Assembly (NCBI GenBank): GCA_000787465.1
Contig: JSYX01000076.1
Location: forward strand, 1-56,747
Reading direction: 5' to 3'
DNA: 56,747 nt
Origin: Thermomucor indicae-seudaticae
Lineage: Eukaryota > Mucoromycota > Mucoromycetes > Mucorales > Lichtheimiaceae
Numbering within the stretch: the first letter of the stretch is position 1; each line of letters starts with the position of its first letter. Under the pieces are notes generated by a model. It was not told where the DNA came from. It worked only from the letters and a program-made list of their open reading frames with translations, and made no database searches. The position numbers and the translations under genes are program-made. Shown here in pieces: positions 33,915 through 46,000 of this stretch.

Positions 33915-34411
33915 TGCAGGATAGGGTGTCCACATATATCCTATGTTTGTTCACCGGGTCACATTGTAACACACACCGCGCCCTTAGCGTGCGGATGCTG
34001 TTGAAATTAATTAATTGATTGATTGAATGTTTAAGAGTAACCAACAAAGCCAGATGTTGCCAAAAAAGCTTCCATCCAATTGCATCACAATGAGCTACGA
34101 ACCTTGTCTTTTTCTGTTTTCTGCCGATACATATCGTACTTTATGGACTTGTAACCATGTGCGAACGTATTGATAAGTGCCTTATCTTCTCATGCTATAT
34201 GGATGACATTACTCGTTGGCTTAAACAAGCAAACATCTCCTGTCTTTCAATGCAATCTGTATATATTGCGCCCTATTTTCACCTACAGATGCGAACGTCA
34301 TGTATAGAATTAGTCTTATCTTATAAACATACGAAGTGAATCAAGACAGCAAAGACATTCCTCATGTTCGAACGAGATCGAAGCTATTGTCTGTCATGAA
34401 CTATTGAAATA
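33915..34411. other. intergenic between NUC1 and MITE copy 3
   Basis: About 500 bp including the NUC1 promoter. A small open frame at 34157-34339 (+, 60 codons) has no recognised content. Nothing else was seen. Confidence 0.4.
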
Positions 34412-34591
34412 CAGTGCCTGCGCGATATATCGATATTTGATAGATCGATATTCTCGATATAGCCATTGACCTCTGCAGCTACCGATTAGTTTTTTCCTGG
34501 CGTATATCCACTTGATATAACGATATTCTCGATATAACGATCGCATTTTTCGTCATGGACCCTATCGATCTATCGCGCGGGGACAGCACTG
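34412..34591 (-). mobile_element. MITE copy 3, 180 bp, inverted relative to copies 1 and 2
   Basis: Begins CAGTGCCTGCGCGATATATC directly after TA (34410-34411) and ends GCGCGGGGACAGCACTG. Its plus strand matches the reverse complement of 15508-15683 along the whole length (roughly 80% by eye), including CGATATTTGATAGATCGATA and CCACTTGATATAA. The right flank is TC rather than TA, so one end has changed. Non-coding. Confidence 0.88.
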
Positions 34592-35386
34592 TCTGTAATA
34601 CACTTGAATCAGTTGAACTCTGCGAATATGGTTTAGAAACATTTTGAACGTTTCATGCTAAACTTAAGGACAATGCTAAATGTATTGACGCATAGAAAAA
34701 TCCGTGAGTTCTACCTGATTCTAAAAGACGAGATTAGCTATGCCAAACTATCTGAAATATATGTTGAACAGAATGGGTATGGAGATTTGCAACCGGACGC
34801 ATTGACTTGAGAGTTATTAGTCCACAAGCAGTGACTTGTGATTCATGCGAAAGCTACATGTTTGGAAAGAAACACAGACATTCAGCTTCCTATTTTGGAC
34901 TTAGTTAACTCTTGCATGCATAGGTGTTGGTTGTCTGTCAAAGCGAATGCGGCTGGCAATGCACACGCCCAACAACTTATCGTATCAGTTGCGGATCACA
35001 GTTCATGAAGAATGCTTGTTGACAGGTCACTACTCTAGTGTACGATGCTACTGCGTCCGAATATCATTTACCCATTCTTGCTCTTATCCCATTGAAATAA
35101 AGTACAGACAGAGATTTAACAGTTTCCGCTGTTCCGGTGAGCTGGTTTGACGAATCAGGAATCTACGCGAGAAATAGTTTGTTTCGTTGTAAAAAAGGTA
35201 AAGAACGTTTAATTTGCATACGTCAACTGCGCATCAAATTTTCGGAAAGCGGCAAGGAGATGCCGAAATTTGATCACGCGGTACCAGCAGTCCCACCCCA
35301 TACCAGGTGTTAAAATTTCAAAGAAAGACAAAAAGGTTGGCAACCGCTTTTCCTTTCGTTTTTCTCTCTTTTCCCTTAAACTGCAA
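34592..35386. other. intergenic upstream of first Dbp5-like gene
   Basis: About 800 bp, AT-rich, with no recognised gene. The stretch before 35387 (CTTTTCCTTTCGTTTTTCTC) is pyrimidine-rich and suits a 5' UTR or promoter. Confidence 0.4.
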
Positions 35387-37054
35387 TGGACGTATTTATG
35401 ACCGATACCGATCTTTATGGTAATGTTTTTTCTGACTCTGTTGACAAGAATCTCTAGATTGACCCTTCCTACTACAGAGGAAATGCCCACGGAACTTATC
35501 AACGTCAAGCTGTCTGAACTCACGGAGCCAAACTTCGTGTTGAGTTCCATCATGGCTTTCAACGATTTGCCTCTGTAAGTTGATCACCTAAGGAATGGCC
35601 GGACTTGCTTTACTTACAGCCAGGTTCAAAAAGCCCTAAAGGCCTGATTGAGAGCATCTATCAAATGCATTGGAGCAAGCCGTCAAAAATTCAGTTGCAG
35701 GCTCTACCGCTCATGTTGACTCCTCCGTAAGTATCATGGGAGGTGCAGAAAGTTAAGTCCATAGGCAGAAACTGAAAAAGAAAGGATTTTATATAGATAT
35801 CGCAATTTGATTGCGCAGGCGCAAACGGGAACAGGCAAAACAAGTTGCTTTGCTATCGCATTCCTTGCACGTGTAGATCTATCTATTAATGCTCCTCAGG
35901 TATATCCATCAATAGTCTACATTTTGCACTGTTTTTTCTGTTACTTATACGGGAGTTCTTTTTAAGATCATTAGCGTTGCGCCCACCCGGGAACTTGCAT
36001 TGCAAACGTATGATCGCTTACGTATGCTGAATGGGATTATGAAAGCAACCATAGGTTCTGCGGTGAAGAGCATGCCTTCGAAAGTCACTATGAACGAGCA
36101 AATCATTGTCGGTACTCCTGGAACACTCGTTCGTCTTCTGTACAGAAAGATCATATCTACGACGCATGTCAAAATACTGACGATGGACGAGGCTGACGTA
36201 ATGCTGGAACAAGGAGGTGGAATGATTGACCAAGCGTTGCGTATTAAAAGGTATACATCTGCACACATTCTGAAAGAGGGACGAGCAGCTTAATTTGACG
36301 GCATCTTTTCTAGGGTGATGCCTGGAGGTTGTCAGGTGTTAATGTTTTCAGCAACGTTTCCTGAACCCATACGCAAATTTGCAAAGACTTTTGCGCCGTC
36401 GCCCCATGAAATCACACTCAAAAAAGAAGAGCTTCCGCTTAGCGGAGTGCATCAGTTCTATGTCGTGGTAGACGACGTAAAAAAGAAACACGAACTAGCA
36501 CTTCAAATGCAAGACCTTACGACGGGTGGAAGCACCATTATATTCTGCAATGTAAGCTTGTCACTGCATACAACCTTGATTTTTTGCAATTGTATACTGA
36601 TCCCTCTCTTTATCTTTTTCAGAGACGCGCCGACGCAGATAAATTGTCCAAAACACTGAGTGATGTCGGGTACGCTGTGATGGAACTCCATGGAGAATTT
36701 TCCGTAGAGGAGAGAGATGCAGTGATGGGAGCTTTTCGGCGCGGAGACTGCAAAATCCTCATCACTACGAATCTCTTGGCGCGCGGAATTGACATCTTAC
36801 AAGTCACTATCGTCATCAACTATGATTTCCCTCTAAAAGCCGACGGCAGTTTGGATCACGAAACATATCTGCACCGCATAGGACGAGCTGGAAGACGTGA
36901 AATGCCGGGAGCTGCATTCTGCTTCGTGGAGAATGAAAAATCTATGCAACATATTAGAGACCTTGAGGAGTATTTCCAGATGAAGATCAAAAAGGTCAGC
37001 ACTGATCCCTATGAAATGGAGAAGGATTTAGGAAAATTTGGAAATGCTTTTTAA
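35387..37054 (+). CDS. Dbp5/DDX19-like DEAD-box RNA helicase, diverged paralogue A
   Basis: Start MDVFMTDTDLY, spliced over 35420-35477 to EEMPTELINVKLSELTEPN. Helicase motifs: AQTGTGKT (Walker A), PTRELALQT, VGTPGTL, MDEADVML (DEAD), SATFPEP, IIFCN, TTNLLARGID and HRIGRAGR. The C-terminal part (LHGEFSVEERDAVMGAFRRG, INYDFPLKADGSLDHETYLH) is Dbp5-like. It departs from the canonical gene downstream: the N-terminal region is shorter, Walker A reads AQTGTGKT instead of SQSGTGKT, the DEAD-box context is TMDEADVMLEQGGG, and motif VI has Ala for Thr in HRIGRTGR. The catalytic residues themselves are kept, so it should still be an ATPase. About 430 residues in seven or more exons. AATAAA follows at 37081-37086. 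Confidence 0.88.
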
Positions 37055-38732
37055 TGAAAATTCTGATATGCTTTTCAGAAAATAAAAATACTACAGTATC
37101 TATGTTATCTTGCGAACTTGGTAGTCTCGTTTTTAAGCTTCAGTTGGAAGCTTGGGAGATGGACATAAAACATAAGAGCCTCTTTTAGCATATAGCATCC
37201 AGAACGCATGCTCATGTGTCGGTCACTATGTGAAATTAAGTGAAGAACTACTGTAGACGGGAAGCAAATAGAAAGCCTTGGAGGAGTGAGTCAGTTACTA
37301 CAAGCGTGTCTCCTCTCACCATGGTCAGGAGCCTTTACCAAAATGGGATGGGTTTAGTGCTCAGTTGGACGGGAATCAATCTTCAAGTCCTTTGAAACAG
37401 CCAAGACAATCAATACCTTGCGCTGGTAGGCCATCAAACCACCGATGCACTATACCACTTTGAGCCGAGAGCGTTTCTTGAGAAAATTTGTCAGTTACGT
37501 ACGATATCTTGTCTAGGGTAGAAGAATGTGCTTGTAAGCAGTGCATCGATATGAGTAGCTCAGCAAAGCACGAAGCGAATTCAGTAAGGTTTAAACGCAT
37601 TATATTATAAGCCATATCTCCTTTTGTGCCATATTGTATGCGACCCATAATGATTCAAAAACTTCGTAAAGCTAACGCTTCTTAGAACAGTTTATCGGCT
37701 ACTCGGGCCTCACGGTTATCTTAATTTTGACGGTGCTGATCTGTAAGCTTCAGATGTACTTTGGAAGACATCTATTGTATGAGAAATGGAGGATGTATCA
37801 TTCTTTAAGTTTGCGTATGTCAGTTTCAGAGAACTTTATCCAAATCAGACGACACAACAATAGCAAAGCCGGTTGATCGAGCTCTCAAATACGTTGTGCA
37901 GGACCTATGGCAATATTACACTGTAATGCAACTTACCAACGTCCCGGCTTCTCCTCTTATGGAACTAGAATACGTGCTGGTGATCTATAAAGCCACTAAA
38001 GCAAATACGATAAACGCGGGTTGGATCCGGATGATGTGATGGTTTACGTATGCGCATTTTTTAGCATCCCACGACGAAACAGCTTGTCGAATTCGATAGT
38101 CTAAAGAGCTTCGCATGCGGCGCGGTCGTGCGGATCGACCACGCGTTCAATTCTATCTCTTGACGCGCGACGCAAAACTCTCAGAGTCAGTATATATAAA
38201 CTGCTGAAAGAAGAGGAACAAATATGTAATCTTCGTCGTTCTGAACATGATCTTCCACTGGCAATTGAGCCCTGTTGCTGGCAAGGAGTCGCATTTGCAA
38301 TTGCGTTTCGAAATCGATCAAATAGCAATTCATAAAGAAGTTGCAAATGGCAACCTAAACACAACGTGTTTCTGCAACTGCGGCAGACTCATGCATTTTG
38401 CGGCGCCTTAGTATAAGCCAATGAAACTGCAGAAATTGGGAAAAAAGGTGCTCGATCTGCAATTAAGTCACATTTTATTCTCTTCGTTTCAAGACAAAAA
38501 GGCCATGTCCTACAGTAATTGTCAAGCATTTGAAGAATCGGCATGACGAGGACGGACAGCTGTGGTAGGACCACGGTTGTCTGAATTCGTTATGCATGCT
38601 CACACTTATGCCGTTTCATGCCGTGCTTAATGTCAGAGCCTGTTTCTAACTTGTAACTTTTCGCACAGATCAACCCGAAAGTATAACGGTGCGTCTCGGC
38701 GAATTAACTGGAGGGAATGACTGTAAGCTTTG
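37055..38732. other. 1.7-kb spacer between the two helicase genes
   Basis: AATAAA at 37081-37086 belongs to paralogue A. A minus-strand frame 37376-37648 (90 codons, containing MRLNLTEFASCFAELLISMH) looks mildly coding but matches nothing I know. A plus-strand stretch at about 37815-38040 is open for some 75 codons (VDRALKYVVQDLWQYYTVMQ) with no start or partner exons found. These may be decayed pieces between tandem genes. Confidence 0.3.
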
Positions 38733-40631
38733 ATGGCTATGGTTCGGTTAGGTAGCGTCCTGATCAACTGATCAACTGATCAACTGATTGTATAGACAGC
38801 AACGGTCATTCTACCCAATTTAACGGTACGTGAAGGGAGCATGAGGGAAACGTGATAAGTTGCTTTCTGGAAAGGGCTGAACTGATAATTTTATAGGAAA
38901 CGAAGTCCCTCTCAAGTTGTCCGAGTTAACTGGTTCGAAAAAGCTTCCCAAATATCGTTCAATATTCAACTGGTCCAACAGGCCCTCTTGTTTGCAGATC
39001 CTGCCAACCACAGTGTGTATGTCCGCTTGGCTAATACGCAAAGTGGTGATTCCCCGTTGTCCTCTGTAAAAACCTTTGAAGAACTCGGATTGTAAGTGCG
39101 CGACTGGCAAGCTTGGGTTTTGACGTCTTAGGATCCTTATCCACCTTCTTCCTTTTCCCAGGAAACCGGAACTGTTGAGAGGCCTTTATGCCATGCAGTT
39201 TTCTAAGCCATCCAAAATCCAGGAAAGAGCACTGCCGCTTTTACTTGCAGATCCGTGAGTAAGTTAAAGAGTGTGTCGTCAAAAACCCTTTTGGACTGAA
39301 AAATACAACTTTTCTAGGCCGAGAAATATGATCGGACAGTCGCAAAGCGGTACAGGTAAGTTGATTAACAGAGAAGTAAGCAAGTAGGGATATAAACATG
39401 CATTCTGTTTCTTTTCCTGCAAGGGAAAACGGCTGCTTTCTCTTTAAATATACTTAGCCGAATTGATACAAGCATTGCAATCCCCCAGGTAAAACCTTAC
39501 TAGATTGTCACCTTTATGCATTGTTGCCGACTGATTGGAAATCGACTGCGCCAGGCCATTGTCCTCGCGCCTTCAAGAGAACTTGCTCGTCAGATCGTGG
39601 ATGTTATTTCACGTATGGCCCAATTCACCGATACAACGGTTACTGGCGTTGTGAAAGGAAATAAGAGAGTAAAAATCACTCAGCATGTCGTCGTCGGTAC
39701 CCCCGGATCCATCATGGACGTGATTCGCAGAGATCAGCTTCCGACGAACCGCATCAAAGTCTTTGTACTGGATGAAGCTGATAACATGTTGGATCAAGAC
39801 GGACTGGGCGACCAGAGTTTAAGAATAAAAGCGTAAGTATAATTCTATTGGGGTCTTGCTAGAAGGCTGCTTGCTTAATGGCTTTCTTCTATACAGAGCT
39901 ATTCGAAGTGAACCACAAATTGTTCTTTTCTCGGCTACATTCCCTGACCATGTGCGAAAGTTCGCTCCCCGTTTTGCACCGGATGCAAATCAGATCTCGC
40001 TTAAAAGAGAAGAACTCAGCGTAGACAGTATCAAGCAGTTCTACATGGACTGTAGAGACGAGGAGCACAAGTACGAAGTGCTTTGCAACCTCTATGACTT
40101 GCTTACTGTCAGCCAAAGCATCATTTTCGTCCGAGTAAGTGCAAGACGTGAAACATATAATAGTTCTTCAAAGAGGCTGAAATGTATTTTTTTCTTGTTG
40201 GACAGCGCCGTGACACAGCAGAAAAGATCGCGCATCGCATGGAAGAACAGGGCCATTCTGTACGATCTCTTCATGGTATGATGACGCCCGAAGAACGTGA
40301 CAAGATCATGGACGACTTTAGACGTGGCGAGTTTAAAGTTTTGATCACAACGAACGTGTTGTCTCGTGGCATTGATATTTTGCAAGTCAGTTTGGTGGTC
40401 AACTATGACTTCCCTCTGGATGCCCATAACAACCCCGATCCTGAAGTTTATCTACACCGTGTTGGCAGAACAGGTCGCTTCGGTCGCGTAGGTGTAGCCA
40501 TCAACTTCGTCCACGATCGAACAAGTTGGGAACATATGCGTGCTATTGAAGAGCATTTCCAAAATCCCATCAAGCAGGTTCAGACAGAGGATTGGGAAGA
40601 GGTCGAAAGAACCTTGAAGCCTGTATTATAA
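38733..40631 (+). CDS. DBP5: Dbp5/DDX19 DEAD-box RNA helicase, canonical paralogue B
   Basis: ATPase that remodels mRNPs at the cytoplasmic face of the nuclear pore during mRNA export, by family. The core is typical: [20 protein letters not shown] then [102 protein letters not shown] and [13 protein letters not shown]. It ends ERTLKPVL with stop 40629-40631. The 5' end is my reconstruction: MAMVRL (38733-38751), intron 38752-38795, [11 protein letters not shown] (38796-38825), intron, then [17 protein letters not shown]. It keeps frame and shares the KLSELT(D/E)P motif with paralogue A, but a different first exon is possible. Nine or so exons. Confidence 0.9.
38760..38788 (+). repeat. 8-bp tandem repeat (CTGATCAA)n
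   Basis: Three full copies of CTGATCAA and a partial fourth. It lies inside the predicted first intron of Dbp5 paralogue B. Each unit contains the palindrome TGATCA. Confidence 0.8.
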
Positions 40632-41002
40632 AAGGATGCCAAATGAAGGAGATACTAGTTTGTAATTCTTTCTTATATATACACATATGCTTTCTACTGT
40701 AATATCCTTTTATCATCAACGAGACTCAGGAACAAAAAGGGTTTTCTTATGTTTTTAGTTCCATTTGACGTCGTGGTAATGAATATTGATATACATGGCT
40801 TCATGAAGCGATAGCGCAGCTGGTATTAGTTATTTCGCATGCTACAGCAAAAGTGTTTGACACTGTAGATAAACTTTCAAGGATCAAGGCGACGATCCGT
40901 TCGTGTGATTGTGGCCTTTCAGTATTCCGTAGCGGGCTCACAATTTCTCTGAGGATAATCCAAGTTTTGCTTTTCCCTTACCCTGTACATTGTTGATCTC
41001 TG
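40632..41002. other. intergenic between DBP5 and NC2-alpha
   Basis: About 370 bp; nothing recognised beyond AT-rich 3' UTR-like sequence and the NC2-alpha promoter. Confidence 0.5.
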
Positions 41003-41671
41003 ATGCCAATGAAAAAGAAATACAAAACTAAATTTCCAGTGGTACATTTCACGATGCTGTTTTTTTTATTCAAAAATGTGTGTGGATTTCGCGTGTATCG
41101 CTTGTTTACACACATTTTGTGCACTTGCTTGCGATTTCTGTTGTTCTGTCAGGGGTCTCATGTGATCATTCCGTATTTAGGCACGCATCAAAAAGATTAT
41201 GCAACTGGATGAAGATGTCGGCAAAGTAGCTCAAGCAACGCCGGTACTAATCTGTAAGTGAATCGCTTTGGAAGGGAAGGTTTCGACGTTTTGTCCGCCT
41301 AACTGGTGTGTACAGCTAAAGCGCTGGAACTTTTCATGCAATCGCTTATCGATCAAGCGTGTCAAGAAACTCGGCAACGGAACGCAAAGCGACTGTCTGC
41401 GGCTCACTTGTAAGTTCCTTTGATCTCCAAGAGAAAAAAAGACTGCAGGCTTTGGACTGACTTGAGGAACAGGAAAAAGACTATCGAGACAGTGGAGCAA
41501 TTCGACTTTTTGAAAGATGTGGTTGCCAATATCAATGACCCTGTAGAATCAAGTTCGGCACCCATGGGAGAAGATGAAAAAGAGGAAACGAAACCGACAC
41601 GGTCTAGTAGACGTGCTAAATCAAACAAGGCAGCAGCTGCTCCCAAAGAAGACGAAGCAGACATGGAGTAA
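41003..41671 (+). CDS. BUR6: NC2-alpha / DRAP1 / Bur6, histone-fold transcription repressor subunit
   Basis: Pairs with NC2-beta (Dr1) on TBP at promoters and blocks TFIIA/TFIIB entry, by family. Four exons, each joining in frame: MPMKKKYKTKFPV; ARIKKIMQLDEDVGKVAQAT followed by PVLI; SKALELFMQSLIDQACQETR and QRNAKRLSAAHL; KKTIETVEQFDFLKDVVANI. Together these make the H2A-like histone fold with the diagnostic FPxARIKKIMQ start and FDFLKD helix. A charged Ala/Lys/Glu tail follows, ending DEADME at the stop 41669-41671. The small first exon carries the start and the conserved YKTKFP. Confidence 0.95.
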
Positions 41672-43013
41672 ACAGCTTCGTTCTTTCTTATTTCTGCATT
41701 TGTATATTCGCATCTCAAATACTTTTTTCTTCTTTCTTCTTTCAGGCGAGCATGATTTCATTCCACAACACATCATTCTTCCTATCTTCCGAATCAATTG
41801 TGCGCTTCTCCTTTCGAATCCCGTTATAGAAAGAAATAACTAAAAAAGCCTGATATCTACGTAGATGTGATTTTGTCGACAAGAACCAGTGACATGGATA
41901 ATTTTCGTTCAGCGCGAGAACGGCAAAGACGTGCAAACGACTCACTACTATCTCATTCTTTGATAGCTCTCGTGGGTTTGTCGTTTCTATTACAAGATAT
42001 TTTATTTTCTAACTGGTAAACCAGCAATCTTGTACATATCAGAGGTATCCGGAGCATCAGTACAGGAAACGACAAGAGTCCATGAGTCACGCAGTATCAA
42101 GCGCCTAGGGAGAGGTTATCAATCTGTGTGGTCAGATGGTCTTATGACTTCAACCGAAGGACTTTATAGCATTTAATGAGCACTGCTGTTCTTGTCAGCA
42201 GCGACAATAAAGGAATGACCATTAGTATTTGCTCTTCGTACGTATATATGAGTAAAGCTCAAGAACTGCGACACTAGGTACAAATCTCCAATGCAATACG
42301 CTTGCCCGTGTTACACCGTCAGAAATCTTTCAAAGGCTGTTCTAAGCTTTTTGTCAGGATCCCAAAGATCACGTAAATAGTCAGGGACTATTTGACAGGG
42401 AAAAGGTTCGCAGAATAACTTTATGACGCTCCGTGGATGATTCTATTCTTTCGCGAAAAAGACATACAGTGATCCTACTATGTCAGGCTCTGTATTTGCG
42501 CAGCAGGCAGAATGGTTGGTCCTTTTCTCCAGCAAAAGCATCCGTCTCGTTTGCGAATGCAGAATTTAGCGAACAATGAGAGGAACACGATCCGAATCTT
42601 GGGGTACTTGACTTCTTTTGGGACGCAGTAAAGCGCCGCCGACGAAATTGCTATTTTCGAGTAATCCATTCTTCTTATTGGAAGACTCTTTTACTTGCCG
42701 GAAGGATTAAATTTGACGACGAGTGCATGATACGCGTCAAACTGAGTGAGGTGCTAGTGGGTGATTATGGGGGGTCCGGCTCCAGTCAAGCCGAATGGAC
42801 CACATCGAACAGCGAACATCCAGAGGCTTTCCTCCATTCAGCTATTCAAAGTCGATGAAACCATCGCCGAAGAGAGCGAAAGCATAATCCCAAACCATGT
42901 GCGCGAGATGGTTATCAATAGAAATAACAACTAGTATCCGCTATTTGGTCTCAGAATGGGAGTTATAAAGAGTATCTGTGATCTGCAACTATCATAGATC
43001 TCCCGCATTATGT
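41672..43013. other. 1.3-kb intergenic with coding-like shards
   Basis: Convergent 3' flanks of NC2-alpha and MSH5. A plus-strand run at about 42660-42850 (FDDECMIRVKLSEVLVGDYG, then GSGSSQAEWTTSNSEHPEAF) is followed in another frame by FKVDETIAEESESIIPNHVR to a stop at about 42935. These look like pieces of one broken or spliced small protein that I do not recognise. The frame at 42478-42669 (-) looks like chance. Confidence 0.3.
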
Positions 43014-46000
43014 CTACGTTGAGGTTACAGGGTCACTCTCTTCATCCGGGTACATTAGACTCTGTATTCTGGCGATCATGTTTCTGTGACTCTGGATGCT
43101 TGTTTGTGTTGAATGGAGATCTGCTTGCAAGAACTGTCGTGCTATTTCCTCGAGTTCTCCATATCGGTCATTGTCGTCTTGATCAGTTTTAGCAGCAATA
43201 GTACCGGAGCCGATGTTTTCTGCCAGTTCAATAGCTTTACGCAAGTACAAAGTGTAGTGAGTTACTGTTATGCTGCAGAGACGTTGAAGTATCTGGATGT
43301 TGAAGTCATACCTCGTCGCACAATTTCTGCAGGGATCCCAGCAATACTGGCGCACCACGGACCGAAAGAACTACTGATTTGTCCCACAGGCATAACCTTA
43401 TACAGAAATACCACTTCATTGCCTCCCTGTCCCTTCTCTCCCCTAGTCTGTGACAGGTCTGCCTGATGTCTGGAACCATCATCGCTCGTAATATCTCCGT
43501 CACTTATAACTCTGCTGAGGATTTCCATAGTCAGAAAGCTAATTCCGTGGTCCCGGGGTGAGATGATATTTTTAGCTAGCAGCTCTTCAAGTCGATTTCA
43601 CATATCAATGAATCAGCCAAATCTTTGTCTATATGAAGTAGTCATACCATGAAAATGGGTTATTGCAAGGACTTTAGGGCAGTGCTGCTCCTTGGACAAG
43701 AAGTAAGCGAGAGTGGCACACAACAGACTTGCCCCTTCTGTTGGATCTGTACCCTATTGCCATAACATGCAAATTACGAATAGTAAGTTAGATATAACTA
43801 CCCTTAATGCATAAATAAGTGTCCGTCACTGTACATTTCCAAATTCGTCGACTATGACAAGACTACGCCCTGTGGCATACCGCACAGCTTGTGACATTTG
43901 CTGGATATCATATGCAAACGCACTTTGGAGCTGTATGACCCAAAGTTAGTCACGAATGCTTTTCCTTCGGCTTCTGTTGTGTATTATATACCTTGGATAC
44001 ACTATCAACTGTTTGAATGCAAGCAAATATCGCGTCGGTGAGACCAATGGTGGCGCTAGAAGCTGGTACAAAGCTGCACAACGTGGGCAGAGATCCTTGC
44101 ATATTTGAAGTCAACTATAACTTACCTTCCTGTATGCGCCATATAGACGATAAGGGCAATCTACTCCGGGAAATGTAAGCTTCAAATGGCGAATATTCCG
44201 TTCAGCATACCTGTCGTATGTATACGCTCTTTCCGGAAAAGTTTGCACCGGTGAGGAGCTTCACCTTACTCGTTGCAGGGTCCCATTCTTCTGTTGATAG
44301 GCTTTCTTTGTTGGACTTACTACCACGAATAATGTCGTCCGAGGGTTCCTTAGACCATTTCATATATTCATGTTGTGATTTTGATTCGACGGTTAAGTGC
44401 TCGTCATTAAGCATGATTATATCGTTTGGAATGAACACGTCGACACTTAGTTCTTGCATAGGATGTCTGAGACGCAGTATTAGATAATCTTGTTCTCTTA
44501 CGTACATATACAACCTTACCTTCCGTCTCGGATAATTAAACAGTCATCGCTCGTCATGTTGGGCTTAACGTAATTATACTGTTGAGCTGCTGTTGCTAGA
44601 GAGAGAATGCTAAAAAGAGAGTGCCGGTTTGTCAAGATCATGCAGTACGCAAGGGGAACTGAAAAATCGACTATACCTATCCAATTCAGCGCATGCATCG
44701 CCGATCGCTACTATGTCAGAAAAATGGACCGACAGTTCTTCCGATAAGCACTGTATGATCTCGATTTCTTTATCTTGGAAAGGAAATCAATACGTTTATC
44801 AGGAACAGTCGATACCTTACGAACCTATTATTATTTCATGAATATCTCCAATTCCATCGTCCAACTCTGTGAATAAGATTGAGTACAGCGATATCTAGGA
44901 ACAGACATACACGGTAATTGAGTACGTAACCTCTGGTCTTGTCGTCCTTGTAATACAAGTAGTCGGCCGTTTTAAACTACAAGCGAGAGACAACAGGCGT
45001 GCGTCAGATAATGTCATAGGTACAGTTTAAAGTACGAACTTGGAGAGTAAATCCGAGGTGTTCACGCGTGGCTTCATCAATTTCTGTGTCGAATACGCGT
45101 GGCAACGTTATGAGATAGCCAAGCTGTGGAAAGTAAACGACATGGCAATGAGGCCGATATCTAGGTTGCAGCTTCACATTAATTTCTAGAGCGACCTGAA
45201 GCTGGTGCATACAATAAGTAATGGGTAGGTGATGAAACAAGCCAATGGGAAAGAAAGTATCATGTACCAGAAAGTCATCCAACTGTCCGTAAGTCAAGCG
45301 CAAACTATCAAGCTCCTATTAAAAAGCAAGGTTGATTGATCAGTATTCCCGAGTCAGACTCGGCGTGTCTGTCGCTTTGAAGCATGCCTTGTCAAATTTG
45401 TCTTTGACAGTAACCCTATTTTGCAATCGACTTTGCTCAAAGTCTATCTGTTGACAGACGCGAAAAGAAGTAAGTAGCCCGGGAGACTGATGGTGGAACT
45501 GTTGACTCACTATTTTGTTTATCTGAGTACCAAACTCCTTTAGGATGCTCGTGTTTATTGTGCTTTGTATCTATTGCACGATGGTTGAGCAAATAGCAGA
45601 AGAACTAATGAAAATGTACGCACGTTATAATTAACTGGAAGTTCAGATAGCGGTACTCCAGCAAGCGCATCGCGAATCCGAATTGCGTAATAAGAAAACT
45701 GTTGGAAGTTTAGACGTTATCATTAAGGCCCAAGGAACAACCATAAGGTATCCTTTGTTAATGCGTCATACGATATACCTGCAATAGCTGCAGCCAGTCG
45801 TTTGGTGACGCATGCTGCTCACGGATCCTTGACACCAAACGAGCAGCATTGGCTATGTATTTCAAATTATTCCGCAGTTCTTTGTTTTCGTCATTGGATG
45901 ATTTCTCGACGAAGTAAGCGACAGAATCTTGACGATACTTAATAGCGTCAAAGTCTAAAAGCGGCCGTTGCAACCATGACTTGAGCTTGTGTCGCCCAAT

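Noticed and set aside
38752..38800. CRISPR-like array from the CTGATCAA repeats
   Set aside because: The unit is 8 bp with no spacers; it is a short tandem repeat in a eukaryotic intron.
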